Positions 52,096-61,986 of a stretch of DNA of 64,000 nucleotides are shown here, one piece after another. The notes below the pieces were generated by a model. It was given only the letters and a program-made list of their open reading frames with translations, did not search any database and was not told where the DNA came from. Where the stretch lies: positions 310,001 to 374,000 of the forward strand of contig NZ_SLWS01000001.1 of assembly GCF_004345645.1 (NCBI RefSeq). The letters run 5' to 3'. The stretch is from Actinocrispum wychmicini (lineage in GTDB: Bacteria; Actinomycetota; Actinomycetes; Mycobacteriales; Pseudonocardiaceae). The translations under genes were made by a program, and so were the position numbers. The stretch's first letter is position 1. Each line of letters starts with the position of its first letter.

Positions 52096-53183
52096 CGCAG
52101 CGGGTTGCGGCGCACCACGTTCCCCGAGCGATTGGCCTCGAGTGACGCCGAGCCGTTGCGTCCGGTCACGACGACGCGGATGGTCAACGAACCGGTCATG
52201 TTCTCCATGATGACCTCCCAGGACGGCGAGGTGACGCCGAGCGCGACAGTGGCTTCGTCGACCAACGGGCGGATCCGGTCGGTGGGCAGCTCACGCAGGT
52301 CGAACCCGGGCGCGGGGCTGCCGCTCGGGGCGAACACCACCGACATGACGCGGTCCTGGATGATCACGCTGATCACTTGGGCACCGTCCCTGTCCCTGGT
52401 CAGGGCGGCGACGGCGTCCTTCAGCGTGCCACGGTCCCGGAACGACTGGTTCGAGCCGAGGGTGACCGTGCCGTTGGCGGACGTGATCGTGGTGGACGAC
52501 GTCGAGGTGACGGTGGTCGGTGCCGGGTCGGCAGCGGAAGGCTCCGCGACGGCGGTCGTCGTGCCGAACAGGTCCGCGCGGAACAGCACGAGGACGGCGA
52601 CCGCGCCGATCAGCACGCCGATGAAGACGACAGTGCCGAACGCACCGCCCTTGGGCGGTTCCTTCACCAGGGCGGACTCGGGCGCGGACTCAAGTACGGC
52701 GTTGGCCGCCCGGCGTTCCCATTCCGGCGTCGGCTCGGTGAGGATCCGGGCATGCCATGGTCGGTCGGTCGGATAGTCGACCACGAGAATGTTGCCGGGT
52801 TTGTAGGTGGGCAGGTCGACCAGGTTGACGTTGAGGGTGATCTCGGCGCGAAAGGGTGGGCCGTCCGGTGCGACCGTGACGACGAAGCGGACCGGCATAT
52901 CACCTGAATCACTCCCCAGGGCGCGCAGGCTCTCGATCTTCGCGAGAGCCGTGGTCCGTGGGGCAGCCGCCTCACGGGCGCGCCGGGGTATGCCGCCGAT
53001 GAAGAGGAGCACGCTGTACACCACGGGAAGACCAACGCCCACGATGACCAGCGGCACGCTCTCGATGATGGGCGCGGCGACGAGGGAGGCCAGCGTCACC
53101 CCGCTCACACAGCCGGTGAGGAACCCTCGCGTGAGAGCGATCGGACCGGTGTGGGTCGGCTGTGGGCGATCGGTGATCGTCAT
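52092..53183 (-). CDS. membrane protein with C-terminal extracytoplasmic domain, unknown function
   Basis: A 363-residue protein with two N-terminal membrane segments (GFLTGCVSGVTLASLVAAPII and VPLVIVGVGLPVVYSVLLFIGGI), a cytoplasmic domain of about 130 residues that includes VRFVVTVAPDGPPFRAEITLNVNLVDL, a third helix (GTVVFIGVLIGAVAVLVLF), a Thr/Ser/Ala-rich linker and an external domain. It matches no family that I recognise. The ATG (MTITDRPQPTHTG) has no strong ribosome-binding site. Its TAA shares bases with the convergent IclR stop. Confidence 0.7.
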   Translation of the reverse strand: MTITDRPQPTHTGPIALTRGFLTGCVSGVTLASLVAAPIIESVPLVIVGVGLPVVYSVLLFIGGIPRRAREAAAPRTTALAKIESLRALGSDSGDMPVRFVVTVAPDGPPFRAEITLNVNLVDLPTYKPGNILVVDYPTDRPWHARILTEPTPEWERRAANAVLESAPESALVKEPPKGGAFGTVVFIGVLIGAVAVLVLFRADLFGTTTAVAEPSAADPAPTTVTSTSSTTITSANGTVTLGSNQSFRDRGTLKDAVAALTRDRDGAQVISVIIQDRVMSVVFAPSGSPAPGFDLRELPTDRIRPLVDEATVALGVTSPSWEVIMENMTGSLTIRVVVTGRNGSASLEANRSGNVVRRNPLR

Positions 53184-53331
53184 GTACGCGAGTTTGCCGG
53201 GCCCAGGTCGTCGCCGGAAGGTGGGTCCGACCACCTTGTGCCCATCTTGAGATACCGGCCGGCTGAACAGCGCAGCGGTTGGCGTCCGAGTCAACCCCGG
53301 CTAGCCTCTGACGACTCGCATTGTGAACCGA

Positions 53332-53348
53332 GTTGGGTAATACGCAAC
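53332..53348. promoter_or_regulatory. 17-bp palindromic operator upstream of the choline dehydrogenase-like gene
   Basis: GTTGGGTAATACGCAAC has the same arm and centre pattern as the site at 51206-51222. The symmetry extends two more bases on each side (GA and TC). It ends 3 bases before the aggagg of the GMC gene, so it overlaps the likely transcription start. Confidence 0.72.
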
Positions 53349-53362
53349 TCCAGGAGGGCGCG

Positions 53363-55003
53363 ATGAGCTACGACCACATCATCGTCGGCGGCGGTTCGGC
53401 CGGCTGCGCGCTGGCCAACCGGCTGTCCGCCGATCCCTCGACGAAGGTCCTGGTGCTGGAGGCCGGTCGGCCGGACTGGATCTGGGACGTCTTCATCCAC
53501 ATGCCGGCCGCGCTGACCATGGTGATCGGCAACCGCTTCTACGACTGGAAGTACCACTCCGAGCCGGAGCCGTTCATGAACGGCCGGCGGGTCTCGCACG
53601 GCCGGGGCAAGGTCCTCGGCGGGTCGAGCAGCATCAACGGGATGATCTTCCAGCGCGGCAACCCGCTGGACCTGGAGCGCTGGGCCGCCGACGAAGGCAT
53701 GCAGGACTGGGACTACGCGCACTGCCTGCCGTACTTCAAGAAGATGGAGAACTGCCTGGCCGGCGCGGACGACTGGCGCGGCGGCGACGGTCCGCTCGTC
53801 CTCGAACGCGGACCGGCCACCAATCCGCTGTTCGGAGCGTTCTTCCGGGCCGTCGAGCAGGCCGGGTACCCGCTCACCAGTGACGTCAACGGTTTCCAGC
53901 AGGAGGGCTTCGCCCGGTTCGACCGGAACATCCACAATGGACGCCGGTGGTCCGCCGCCCGCGCCTACCTGCACCCGGTCCGCAACCGGCCGAACCTGAC
54001 CGTCCGGTGCCTCGCGCACGTCAACAAAGTCCTGTTCGACGGCGCACGCGCGATCGGCGTCGAATACCGCCGGTTCGGTAGCACCCACAAGGTCAGGGCG
54101 AACGAGGTCATCCTCTGCGGCGGCGCGATCAACACACCCCAACTGCTCCAGCTCTCCGGGATCGGCAACGCGCGGGAACTTCGAGCCCTCGGTATCGACG
54201 TGGTCGAGGACCTGCCCGGCGTCGGCGAGAACCTCCAGGACCACCTGGAGGTCTACGTCCAGCACGCGGCCACCAAACCCGTCTCGCTCAACCCCGCCCT
54301 GAAATGGCGCAACCGTCCGCTGAGCGGCCTGCGGTGGCTGCTCGCCCGCACGGGCCCGGCCGCCACGAACCACTTCGAAGGCGGCGGCTTCGCGCGAAGC
54401 AATGACGACGTCGAGTACCCGAACCTGATGTTCCATTTCCTGCCGCTGGCGGTCCGGTACGACGGCTCGCGGCCCACCGCGGGCCACGGCTACCAGGTGC
54501 ACATCGGGCCGATGTACTCCGACGCGCGCGGCTCGGTCAAGATCAAGTCGACGGACCCGCGTGCGCACCCGGCGTGCAAGTTCAACTACCTGTCCACCGA
54601 CCAGGACCGGCGGGAATGGGTCGAGGCGATCCACGTCGCCCGGAGCATCCTCAGCCAGCCCGCGTTCGGCGAGTTCGACGCGGGCGAGATCTCCCCCGGC
54701 CCCGAGGTGCGGACCGACGAGGAGATCCTGCGATGGGTGGCGCGGGACGCCGAGACCGCGTACCACCCGTCCTGCACCGCCAAGATGGGCGTCGACGACA
54801 TGTCCGTTGTGGACCCGACGTCCATGCGTGTGCACGGCGTCGAGGGGCTACGGGTCGTGGACGCCTCGGTCATGCCGTACGTGACCAACGGGAACATCTA
54901 CGCCCCGGTGATGATGGTGGCCGAGAAGGCCGCCGACCTGATCCTCGGCAACACCCCGCTGCCAGCGTCGGACGCGAAGTTCTACCGGCGGAGTGAGGCA
55001 TGA
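53363..55003 (+). CDS. betA: choline dehydrogenase-like GMC oxidoreductase
   Basis: A 546-residue FAD enzyme that would oxidise choline to betaine aldehyde and possibly on to glycine betaine. The FAD motif is [17 protein letters not shown], the GMC signatures are [18 protein letters not shown] and [16 protein letters not shown]. Active-site His468 is in HPSCTAKMG and the conserved Asn in [12 protein letters not shown]. Dehydrogenase and oxidase forms cannot be told apart. Aggagg precedes the ATG. The gene overlaps the next IclR gene by 4 bp and has the shared palindrome just upstream. Confidence 0.88.
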   Translation: MSYDHIIVGGGSAGCALANRLSADPSTKVLVLEAGRPDWIWDVFIHMPAALTMVIGNRFYDWKYHSEPEPFMNGRRVSHGRGKVLGGSSSINGMIFQRGNPLDLERWAADEGMQDWDYAHCLPYFKKMENCLAGADDWRGGDGPLVLERGPATNPLFGAFFRAVEQAGYPLTSDVNGFQQEGFARFDRNIHNGRRWSAARAYLHPVRNRPNLTVRCLAHVNKVLFDGARAIGVEYRRFGSTHKVRANEVILCGGAINTPQLLQLSGIGNARELRALGIDVVEDLPGVGENLQDHLEVYVQHAATKPVSLNPALKWRNRPLSGLRWLLARTGPAATNHFEGGGFARSNDDVEYPNLMFHFLPLAVRYDGSRPTAGHGYQVHIGPMYSDARGSVKIKSTDPRAHPACKFNYLSTDQDRREWVEAIHVARSILSQPAFGEFDAGEISPGPEVRTDEEILRWVARDAETAYHPSCTAKMGVDDMSVVDPTSMRVHGVEGLRVVDASVMPYVTNGNIYAPVMMVAEKAADLILGNTPLPASDAKFYRRSEA

Positions 55004-55797
55004 GCGAGAGCGCCATCCAGTCAGTCGACCGGGCCCTGACCGTCCTGCGCCTGCTCGCCGAGCATGGCGAACTGGGTGTCACGGACATCGCCAGGAGGCT
55101 GCAGGTCCACAAGTCGACCGCGTTCCGCCTGGTCACCACGTTGGAGGCGCACGACCTGGTGGAACAGCACGCCGACCGCGGCAAGTACCGCCTCGGCGTC
55201 GGCGTGTTGCAGCTCGCGGGCGCGACAACGGCCAAGCTCGACCTCGTCCAGCGCGCCCGCCCGGTGTCGCAGCGGCTGGCGGAGGTCGTCGGCGAGACCG
55301 TCAACATCACGGTCCTGTCCGGCCACGAGGCGCTGTACGTCGACCAGGTGGCCGGTTCGGCCGCGTTGCAGCTGCACAACTGGGTCGGCCAACGGATCCC
55401 CCTGCACGCGACGTCCAACGGCAAGGTGCTGCTCGCAAGCGTTTCCGGGGTCCGGTTCGACGAGCTGACCAGCGGCGTCCTCAAGCGCTTCACGGACAAG
55501 ACGATCACCGGTCGCGCCGAGCTGCGCGGCCAGATCGAGGCGGTCCGGCGGGACGGCTTCGCCACCGCGGTCGACGAGCTGGAGGTGGGGCTGACGGCGG
55601 TGGCCGCGCCGATCAGCGGGGCCGACGGAGTCGTGGTGGGATCGATCAGTGCCTCCGGTCCCAGCTTCCGCGTCACCGCCGAACGCCTGCCCGACGTGGC
55701 GAAGCACGTGGTGGCCTCAGCCCACGAGGTTTCCCGCAGGCTGGGATGGCACGGCCACTACCTAAACCCATTTGAGACATGGCGCTCTCTTGACTAA
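55000..55797 (+). CDS. IclR-family transcriptional regulator
   Basis: A 265-residue regulator, clearly paralogous to the one at 51316-52095 ([63 protein letters not shown]). The C-terminus is a few residues longer. Its ATG overlaps the choline dehydrogenase-like gene (ATGA), so it is co-transcribed and probably feeds back on it. The recognition helices of the two IclR proteins are nearly identical ([12 protein letters not shown] and [12 protein letters not shown]), consistent with a shared operator. Confidence 0.92.
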   Translation: MSESAIQSVDRALTVLRLLAEHGELGVTDIARRLQVHKSTAFRLVTTLEAHDLVEQHADRGKYRLGVGVLQLAGATTAKLDLVQRARPVSQRLAEVVGETVNITVLSGHEALYVDQVAGSAALQLHNWVGQRIPLHATSNGKVLLASVSGVRFDELTSGVLKRFTDKTITGRAELRGQIEAVRRDGFATAVDELEVGLTAVAAPISGADGVVVGSISASGPSFRVTAERLPDVAKHVVASAHEVSRRLGWHGHYLNPFETWRSLD

Positions 55798-55824
55798 GCG
55801 GGTCTCTCGACACGATGGTGTTCC

Positions 55825-56877
55825 ATGCACGGAACTCGGGTGCACGATACGCAACAACCAGTGATCTCCGTCCGAAACCTGTGGAAGGTCTTCGGGCCCA
55901 AGGCGGCGCGGGTGCCCGTCTCGGCGGAGCTGCGGGAGCTGTCCAGGCGTGAGCTGCTGGACCGCACCAGTTGCACGGCCGCGGTCCGGGACATCGAGTT
56001 CGACGTCGCGCCCGGCGAGGTGTTCGTGGTGATGGGCCTGTCCGGCTCGGGCAAGTCCACCTTGGTCCGCTGCCTCACCCGGCTGATCGAGCCGACCGCG
56101 GGCGAGGTGATCTTCGAGGGCGAGGACATTCTCAACGCCGACGAGAAGCGGCTGCGTGAGCTGCGCCGGCGCAAGTTCTCCATGGTGTTCCAGCATTTCG
56201 GCCTGTTGCCGCACCGGTGCGTGGTCGACAACGTGGCGTACGGCCTGGAGATCCGGGGAGTTGGCAAGGCCGAGCGCGCCAAACGGGCTGGTGAGGTGAT
56301 CGAACTCGTCGGCCTCGGCGGTTACGAGAAGGCATACCCGGACCAGCTCTCCGGCGGCATGCAGCAACGTGTCGGCCTGGCGCGGGCGCTGGCCGGCGAC
56401 CCGGACGTGCTGCTGTTCGACGAACCGTTCTCCGCGCTGGACCCGTTGATCCGGCGCGACATGCAGAGCGAGATCTGCCGCCTGCATCGCGAGGTCGGCA
56501 AGACGATGGTGTTCATCACCCACGACCTGGCCGAGGCGCTCAAGGTCGGCGACCGCATCCTGATCATGCGGGACGGCGCCCTCGTACAGATCGGCACGGG
56601 TGACGAGCTGGTCGCGGCGCCCGCCGACGACTACGTCCGGGACTTCGTGCGGGACGTGCCGAAGTCGCATGTCCTCACGTTGAAGTGGATCATGCGCCCG
56701 AAGCGGGACGACGACCCGCTGGACGGCCCCGAACTGGGCCCGGACGTGGTGGTCCGAGAGGCGACCCGCAGCGTCCTGGCCGCCGAGAAGCCGGTGAAGG
56801 TGGTCAAGGACGGCGAACTGCTGGGCATCGTGGGCGACGAGGAGATCCTGTCGATCATCGCCGAGAGCGGGTCCTGA
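55825..56877 (+). CDS. proV: glycine betaine/choline ABC transporter ATPase (ProV/OpuA-type)
   Basis: A 350-residue ATPase. Walker A is GLSGSGKST, the signature is [15 protein letters not shown] and Walker B is [13 protein letters not shown]; the switch His is in FITHDLAE. The C-terminus ([31 protein letters not shown]) is the remainder of a CBS-type sensor domain, shorter than in E. coli ProV. The ATG at 55825 gives [13 protein letters not shown] before [11 protein letters not shown]; an in-frame GTG at 55861 is equally possible, and an operator copy lies just before it. The gene is followed by the permease with one shared base (TGATG). Confidence 0.9.
   Translation: MHGTRVHDTQQPVISVRNLWKVFGPKAARVPVSAELRELSRRELLDRTSCTAAVRDIEFDVAPGEVFVVMGLSGSGKSTLVRCLTRLIEPTAGEVIFEGEDILNADEKRLRELRRRKFSMVFQHFGLLPHRCVVDNVAYGLEIRGVGKAERAKRAGEVIELVGLGGYEKAYPDQLSGGMQQRVGLARALAGDPDVLLFDEPFSALDPLIRRDMQSEICRLHREVGKTMVFITHDLAEALKVGDRILIMRDGALVQIGTGDELVAAPADDYVRDFVRDVPKSHVLTLKWIMRPKRDDDPLDGPELGPDVVVREATRSVLAAEKPVKVVKDGELLGIVGDEEILSIIAESGS
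55839..55855. promoter_or_regulatory. candidate operator half-matching the betaine palindrome
   Basis: GGTGCACGATACGCAAC matches GTTGCGTAATACGCAAC at 13 of 17 positions, with the full right half (ATACGCAAC) intact. It lies just before a possible GTG start of proV at 55861 and inside the frame if the ATG at 55825 is used. Weaker than the sites before the ferredoxin and GMC genes. Confidence 0.45.
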
Positions 56878-58844
56878 TGGCCGCGGTCATCGAGCAGCCC
56901 GCCACCAGAGCTGGCTTCGTGTTCCGGCTGTCCCGCGGCCGCGGCCGGATCGTGCTCGGCGTCCTGGTCGCGTGGCTGGTGTTGTGGCTGGTCACGCGGG
57001 GCACGAGCACATTGGCGCTGAGCCCGGCCCAGCTGACCGACCTGCACCGCGGGCTGAACCACGTCAACGACTCGATCGGCGCCGACCGCGACTCCAGCTG
57101 GATCTTCCTGTACTTCTTCAACGAGATCCGGCTGGTCATCGACCAGTTCGTGATCTTCCTCCAGTCGCTGATCGCCCAGCCCGCCTATGGCCGGCCGCTA
57201 CCGGTCGTCGGGTGGCTCGGCGTGGTCGCCCTGGTCGGGTTCGTGTCGTACGCGGTGGCGAACATCCGGGTGGCGCTGCTGGCCATGGCCGGGTTCTTCT
57301 TCCTTGGCCTGCAAGGACTGTGGCGCGAGAGCATGGACACGCTCGCGCTCACGCTGGCCGCGGTGATCATCTCGCTGGCGATCGGCATCCCGCTGGGCAT
57401 CTGGGCGGGTGTGTCGAACCGGTTCAACCGGATCATCACGCCGGTCCTGGACTTCATGCAGATCATGCCGACGTTCGTGTACCTGGCGCCGCTGACGCTG
57501 TTCTTCCTGATCGGCCCGGCGTCGGCGACCATCGCGACCCTCATCTACGCCGCCCCGCCGGTGATCCGCCTGACGGCACACGGCATCCGGTCCGCGCCGC
57601 ACGACACCGTCGAGGCGAGTGAGTCCCTTGGCTCGACGAAAACCCAGACGTTGACCAAGGTCCTGCTGCCGGCCGCGAAACGGACCATCGTGCTCGGCGT
57701 GAACCAGACGATCATGGCGGCGCTGGCGATGGTCACCATCGCGGCCCTGATCGACGCGCCCGGCCTCGGCAAGACCGTCGTGAAGGCGTTGCAGACGCTG
57801 GACGTCGGCACGGCGTTCAACGCTGGCCTGGCGATCGTGGTGATGGCCATCGTGCTGGACCGGGTCACCACGGCCGCCGCGACCCGGGGCCGGCGCCGTC
57901 CACATAGGATGGTCTTGCTCGTCGCCGGCGCGGCCGCGGCGTTCGCGATCTGGCTGTCGTACACCTATGTCTGGGCGGCGGAGTTCTCCGACGAGCTGAA
58001 CATCGGCCCGGCGATCGCGCAGGCCGCCGGCGACGCGACGAACTGGGTGCAGACGACACTGTCGCCCGTCACCAACGGCATCAAGGACGTCTTCACGTCC
58101 GTGCTGATCGACCCGCTGCAGGCGTTGTTGACCGACTCGCCGTGGTGGCTGTTCGCCGTGGTCGTCGTGGTCATCTCGGCGGTGGTCGGCAGCGTGCGCG
58201 CGGCCGTCATCTCCGCGACCTGCCTCGCGTTGCTCGCGTTGTCCGGGTTGTGGCAGGACAGCATGACGACGCTGGCGTCCACGCTCGTGGCCACGGTGTT
58301 CACGATGGTCATCGGTGTGGTCGTCGGCGTGTGGATGGGCCGCAGCTATCGCGCGGACAGGATCATCCGGCCGGTCCTCGACGCCGCCCAGACCATGCCC
58401 GCGTTCGTGTACCTGGTGCCGTTCCTGGCCTTGTTCGCGGCCAGCAGGTTCACCGCGATCGCCGCGGCGGTGGTGTACGCGGCACCGGTGGCCGTGAAGA
58501 TCGTCGCCGACGGCATCCGCGGTGTGTCGGGCACGACCGTGGAAGCCGCCGTGTCCGCCGGGTCGAGCACCTGGCAGACGATCACGAAGGTGCAACTGCC
58601 GATGTCGGTGCGGGCCCTGACATTGGCCACCAACCAGGGGTTGATCTACGTCCTGTCGATGGTCGTCGTCGGTGGACTGGTGGGCGCGGGCGCGCTCGGC
58701 TACGACGTCGTCGCGGGGTTCTCGCAGGGTGAGCTGTACGGCAAGGGCCTCGCGGCCGGGATCGCGATCGTGCTGCTCGGGGTCATGCTCGACCGCCTCA
58801 CGCAGGCGGCGGCCAACCGCATGGGAAGAGGAGTGGCAACGTGA
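56877..58844 (+). CDS. proW: fused double permease of a glycine betaine/choline ABC transporter (ProW-type)
   Basis: A 655-residue protein containing two ProW-like permease halves. Each has the inner-membrane coupling motif: first TVEASESLGSTKTQTLTKVLLP near residues 243-264, second TVEAAVSAGSSTWQTITKVQLP near 555-576, and each begins with a MQIMPTFVYL or AQTMPAFVYL segment. One polypeptide can thus form the complete channel that is usually a homodimer of ProW. It starts within the proV stop codon and is overlapped by proX (GTGA). Confidence 0.9.
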   Translation: MAAVIEQPATRAGFVFRLSRGRGRIVLGVLVAWLVLWLVTRGTSTLALSPAQLTDLHRGLNHVNDSIGADRDSSWIFLYFFNEIRLVIDQFVIFLQSLIAQPAYGRPLPVVGWLGVVALVGFVSYAVANIRVALLAMAGFFFLGLQGLWRESMDTLALTLAAVIISLAIGIPLGIWAGVSNRFNRIITPVLDFMQIMPTFVYLAPLTLFFLIGPASATIATLIYAAPPVIRLTAHGIRSAPHDTVEASESLGSTKTQTLTKVLLPAAKRTIVLGVNQTIMAALAMVTIAALIDAPGLGKTVVKALQTLDVGTAFNAGLAIVVMAIVLDRVTTAAATRGRRRPHRMVLLVAGAAAAFAIWLSYTYVWAAEFSDELNIGPAIAQAAGDATNWVQTTLSPVTNGIKDVFTSVLIDPLQALLTDSPWWLFAVVVVVISAVVGSVRAAVISATCLALLALSGLWQDSMTTLASTLVATVFTMVIGVVVGVWMGRSYRADRIIRPVLDAAQTMPAFVYLVPFLALFAASRFTAIAAAVVYAAPVAVKIVADGIRGVSGTTVEAAVSAGSSTWQTITKVQLPMSVRALTLATNQGLIYVLSMVVVGGLVGAGALGYDVVAGFSQGELYGKGLAAGIAIVLLGVMLDRLTQAAANRMGRGVAT

Positions 58845-59788
58845 GGATTCTCGGAATCGCGCTGGTCGCGGCCCTGGCTCTGGCCGGGTGCAGCGGAGCC
58901 AAGGTGGGTGACAGCTCGGGCGGCGGCAAAGGCGCCTCCTGCGGAACACTCAACCTGGCCGTCAACCCGTGGGTCGGCTACGAGGCGAACGCAGCGGTGA
59001 TCTCCTACGTGGCCGAGAAGAACCTCGGTTGCAAGGTGACCAAGAAGGACCTGAAGGAAGAGGTGTCCTGGCAGGGCTTCAGCACCGGCGAGGTGGACGC
59101 CGTGGTGGAGAACTGGGGCCACGACGACCTGCGCAAGAAGTACATCGACGACCAGAAGACCGGTGTCGCCGCGGGCTCGACCGGGGTGAAGGGCCAGATC
59201 GGCTGGTACGTGCCGCCGTGGCTGGCCCAAGCACACCCGGATGTACTGGACTGGAACAACCTCAACAAGTACGCGGAGGAGTTCAAGACCTCCGAATCCG
59301 GCGGCCAGGGCCAACTGCTCGACGGCGACCCCTCGTTCGTCACGAACGACGAGGCGCTGATCAAGAACCTGAAGCTGAACTTCAAGGTGGTCTACGGCGG
59401 CAGCGAGACCGCGTTGATCCAGGCGTTCAAGCAGGCGGAGGAGCAGAAGAAGTGGCTGATCGGCTACTTCTACTCGCCGCAGTGGCTGCTGTCGGAGGTG
59501 AAGCTGCAGAAGGTGAAGCTGCCCGCGTACACCGCCGGCTGCGACGCGGACCCGGAGAAGGTCGCCTGCGACTACCCGGACTACGACCTGGACAAGATCG
59601 TCAGCAAGAAGTTCGCCGACACCGCGGGTCCGGCGTACCAGCTGGTCAAGAAGTTCCAGTGGACCAACGACGACCAGAACCTCGTGGCCCGGTACATCGC
59701 CCAGGACAAGATGAGTGCCGACGCGGCGGCCAAGAAGTGGGTGGACGCCAACCCGGACAAGGTCAAGTCCTGGCTGCCCGCAACGTGA
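58841..59788 (+). CDS. proX: glycine betaine/choline-binding lipoprotein (ProX/OpuAC-type)
   Basis: A 315-residue binding protein with a GTG start overlapping the permease stop. The signal peptide MRILGIALVAALALAGC ends in a lipobox (LAGC), so Cys17 is lipid-modified. Aromatic residues expected for cation-pi binding of a quaternary amine are visible in NPWVGYEAN, VVENWGHDD and IGWYVPPWL. It sets the importer's specificity; glycine betaine, choline or carnitine cannot be separated by eye. Confidence 0.9.
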   Translation: MRILGIALVAALALAGCSGAKVGDSSGGGKGASCGTLNLAVNPWVGYEANAAVISYVAEKNLGCKVTKKDLKEEVSWQGFSTGEVDAVVENWGHDDLRKKYIDDQKTGVAAGSTGVKGQIGWYVPPWLAQAHPDVLDWNNLNKYAEEFKTSESGGQGQLLDGDPSFVTNDEALIKNLKLNFKVVYGGSETALIQAFKQAEEQKKWLIGYFYSPQWLLSEVKLQKVKLPAYTAGCDADPEKVACDYPDYDLDKIVSKKFADTAGPAYQLVKKFQWTNDDQNLVARYIAQDKMSADAAAKKWVDANPDKVKSWLPAT

Positions 59789-59796
59789 TCAGCTCG

Positions 59797-59828
59797 CCGC
59801 AGCGGCGTCGGTCCGGACGCCGCTGCGG
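59797..59828. terminator. bidirectional hairpin terminator
   Basis: CCGCAGCGGCGTC (59797-59809) pairs perfectly with GACGCCGCTGCGG (59816-59828) across a six-base loop: a 13-bp, all-paired GC-rich stem. It lies between proX and the convergent peptidase gene. Confidence 0.85.
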
Positions 59829-59837
59829 TGCAGGTCG

Positions 59838-61223
59838 CTAGACGGTTCCCGCTGGGCAGTGGGTGCCTGGCCACGGTGTCGTGCCGGCCAAGACGTAGTT
59901 GGTGAACACGGCTCGCGTGCAGTCCGTGCGGTCCACCACGCCATGCCCCCAGCCGTCGTAAGTCAGCAGCACGCTGCCACGAAGCTGCCGGTTGACGCTC
60001 CGCGCCCACTCCAGACCGGTCGCGGGGTCGTGCGAAGCGTTCATGATCAGTACGGGTGGCACACCGCCGATTGTCGTTCGGTGCTGCGGGTTCGGGGTCG
60101 CGGCCGGCCATGCCGAACACAAGGAGAACAGGGCGAACGCGAAGTGTGTCCGCACGGTCGGCGCCGCGGCGTTCTGCTTGCGCCACCACGCTTCCCACTC
60201 GTGCTGGCTGGAGATCCGGACCCGCTGATCGGCGCAGGTCGCGATCTGCGGGAACGGCACGGCCTCGGGCGCCGCCTTGGTGGACCGCACTTCGGAAAGC
60301 GCCTTCAGCCGGTTGGCGGCGCCGGCCCAGTTCGGTTTGTAGAAGTAGTTGACCACGGTGCTGGCCAGGTTCATGGGCGTGACCGGCAGGTCACCGCGGA
60401 TCGCTTTGGCCCACAGGTCGCCGTACACCTGACCTGGGTCCTGACCGTGCAACGCGCAGGTCGTGTCGGCCGCGCACCATTTCTCGAACTCGTTGAACGA
60501 GTCCTCACCGAAGCCGGCCGCGTCGGTGACGAACTTCGACGGCGTCAGGCTGTGGTCGAAGACGCTGTCCAGCACCAGTCCGCGGACGCGCCAGGGGAAG
60601 TTCTCGGCGTACATCTGGCCGGTGAGGGTGCCGTAGGACCGGCCGTACAGCGTGATCTGCTGTTCGCCCAGCGCGGCTCGGATCGTGTCGATGTCCCGCG
60701 CGACACTCACGCTGTCGACGTGGTCGACCAGTGGACCGGTGAGCTGCCGGCAGCTGGTGCCGAGGTCGCGCGCGTAGTTCTGGACGACCGAGAGCCGGGC
60801 GCCCGCTTCCGGAACGAAGTTGGGCAGGTTCGCCAGCAGCGCCAGGTCGCACATGATCGGGTGGCTGCGGTTGGTGCCGCGTGGGTCGAAGCTGACGACG
60901 TCGAAGCGTTCGGCCACGGCGGGCGGCACGACGTTGCCGTCCACCAAGGTCTCGACGCCCGAGTCTCCTGGCCCGCCGGGCATGAACACGAGCGTGCCCT
61001 GTTTCCTGCCAGTCGCCCGCGCACGGGCCACGGCGACATCGATCGTGCCGGTCGACGGTCGCGCATAGTCGATCGGCACGGTGACCGTTCCACATTCGAC
61101 CGTCGTGGTCGGTGCGCACGGCTGCCAGCCAACGCCTGGCGCTGGGGCCGCGGTCGCGGTGGTGGTCGTCGCGGTGATACCCAAAAGCAGCAGTGTGGCG
61201 AGCACCATGGGTCTGCGTCTCAT
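59838..61223 (-). CDS. secreted alpha/beta-hydrolase, tripeptidyl-aminopeptidase type
   Basis: A 461-residue secreted hydrolase with a signal peptide (MRRRPMVLATLLLLGITATTTTATAAPA). The family pattern is VPIDYARP, FMPGGPGDSG (oxyanion region), and the nucleophile Ser196 in YGRSYGTLTG. The C-terminal TAP-like domain carries the acid in MNASHDPATGLEWA and the His in DGWGHGVV. Such enzymes release N-terminal peptides from proteins outside the cell. GGAGG precedes the ATG. Confidence 0.9.
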   Translation of the reverse strand: MRRRPMVLATLLLLGITATTTTATAAPAPGVGWQPCAPTTTVECGTVTVPIDYARPSTGTIDVAVARARATGRKQGTLVFMPGGPGDSGVETLVDGNVVPPAVAERFDVVSFDPRGTNRSHPIMCDLALLANLPNFVPEAGARLSVVQNYARDLGTSCRQLTGPLVDHVDSVSVARDIDTIRAALGEQQITLYGRSYGTLTGQMYAENFPWRVRGLVLDSVFDHSLTPSKFVTDAAGFGEDSFNEFEKWCAADTTCALHGQDPGQVYGDLWAKAIRGDLPVTPMNLASTVVNYFYKPNWAGAANRLKALSEVRSTKAAPEAVPFPQIATCADQRVRISSQHEWEAWWRKQNAAAPTVRTHFAFALFSLCSAWPAATPNPQHRTTIGGVPPVLIMNASHDPATGLEWARSVNRQLRGSVLLTYDGWGHGVVDRTDCTRAVFTNYVLAGTTPWPGTHCPAGTV

Positions 61224-61360
61224 ACGTCCTCCCGGAAGCAGTGGATCTTTCCGGTTGAGTATGTGAGCGCGGAACTCCTTGACGTGCCAGGGAAGTCCCT
61301 GGGATGTCCCCGATTGTCCGACGGGTGACCCGGTCCGGAACAACCCCTGCTGTGCCGGTT

Positions 61361-61909
61361 CTACGGACCTTCCTCGGCGGACTGGGTGGCCCGCACCTCG
61401 GCCTCGGCCCAGGTTGCCCAGTCGTGGACCAAGGCCACCTGCCGTATTCCCCATTCCAGCGCGATCCGGCCGTACACCGCGAGGCTGTCTTTCTCGTCGG
61501 CGACCGCGGTTCTGATCGCCTCGAACTCCGCGATCCGCTCGGCGGCGAACTCGCTCTGGCGCCGCAGGTAGGCGATGGCCTCCTCGCTGGTCACCAGATC
61601 GAGGAAGAAGACCCGCAGGAGCATGTCGCTGCGCCGAAGGCGCTCGGGTTGGATCTCGGTCATCCAGTGTCGCAGTTCCACCAGGCCCGGCTCGGTGATG
61701 GCGTACTCCTTGCGACCGCGTGGTCCTTCGGCCGCGACTTCGACCAGGTCGGCGTCGGCCATCCTGTTGAGTTCCGAGTAGAGCTGGCTCTGGGTCGCCG
61801 ACCAGACGTTGGCGAGCGACACTTCGAAGCGCTTCAGCAGGTCGTAGCCGCTGGCGGGGCCGTGGGCCAACAGCCCGAGCACGGCATGGCGGAGACTCAT
61901 GACATCCAT
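61361..61909 (-). CDS. PadR-family transcriptional regulator
   Basis: A 182-residue regulator. The N-terminal winged helix is SLRHAVLGLLAHGPASGYDLLKRFEVSLANVWSATQSQLYSELNRMADADLVE, with the wing GPRGRKEYAITEPG, and the C-terminal half is a helical dimerisation domain of the Vir type. PadR proteins repress until a small molecule binds. The start could be ATG at 61900, 61909 or 61930; the middle one has GGAAGG upstream. It is divergent from the membrane protein/carotenoid oxygenase pair, with a repeated GACATGTC site between them. Confidence 0.88.
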   Translation of the reverse strand: MDVMSLRHAVLGLLAHGPASGYDLLKRFEVSLANVWSATQSQLYSELNRMADADLVEVAAEGPRGRKEYAITEPGLVELRHWMTEIQPERLRRSDMLLRVFFLDLVTSEEAIAYLRRQSEFAAERIAEFEAIRTAVADEKDSLAVYGRIALEWGIRQVALVHDWATWAEAEVRATQSAEEGP

Positions 61910-61923
61910 CCTACCTTCCAAGG

Positions 61924-61962
61924 TTGACATGTCTCCAATGGATATTCTACCTTTGACATGTC
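61924..61962. promoter_or_regulatory. promoter and repeated GACATGTC operator for the PadR/carotenoid-oxygenase divergon
   Basis: The 8-bp palindrome GACATGTC occurs at 61926-61933 and 61955-61962, start-to-start 29 bp, each within TTGACATGTC. On the plus strand TTGACA (61924-61929) and TACCTT (61948-61953) are 18 bp apart and form a fair -35/-10 pair, so a bound repressor would block it. An ACCTTCCAAGGT palindrome sits alongside at about 61913-61924. Confidence 0.6.
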
Positions 61963-61986
61963 ACAACTGGAATATCAGGAGCAACG

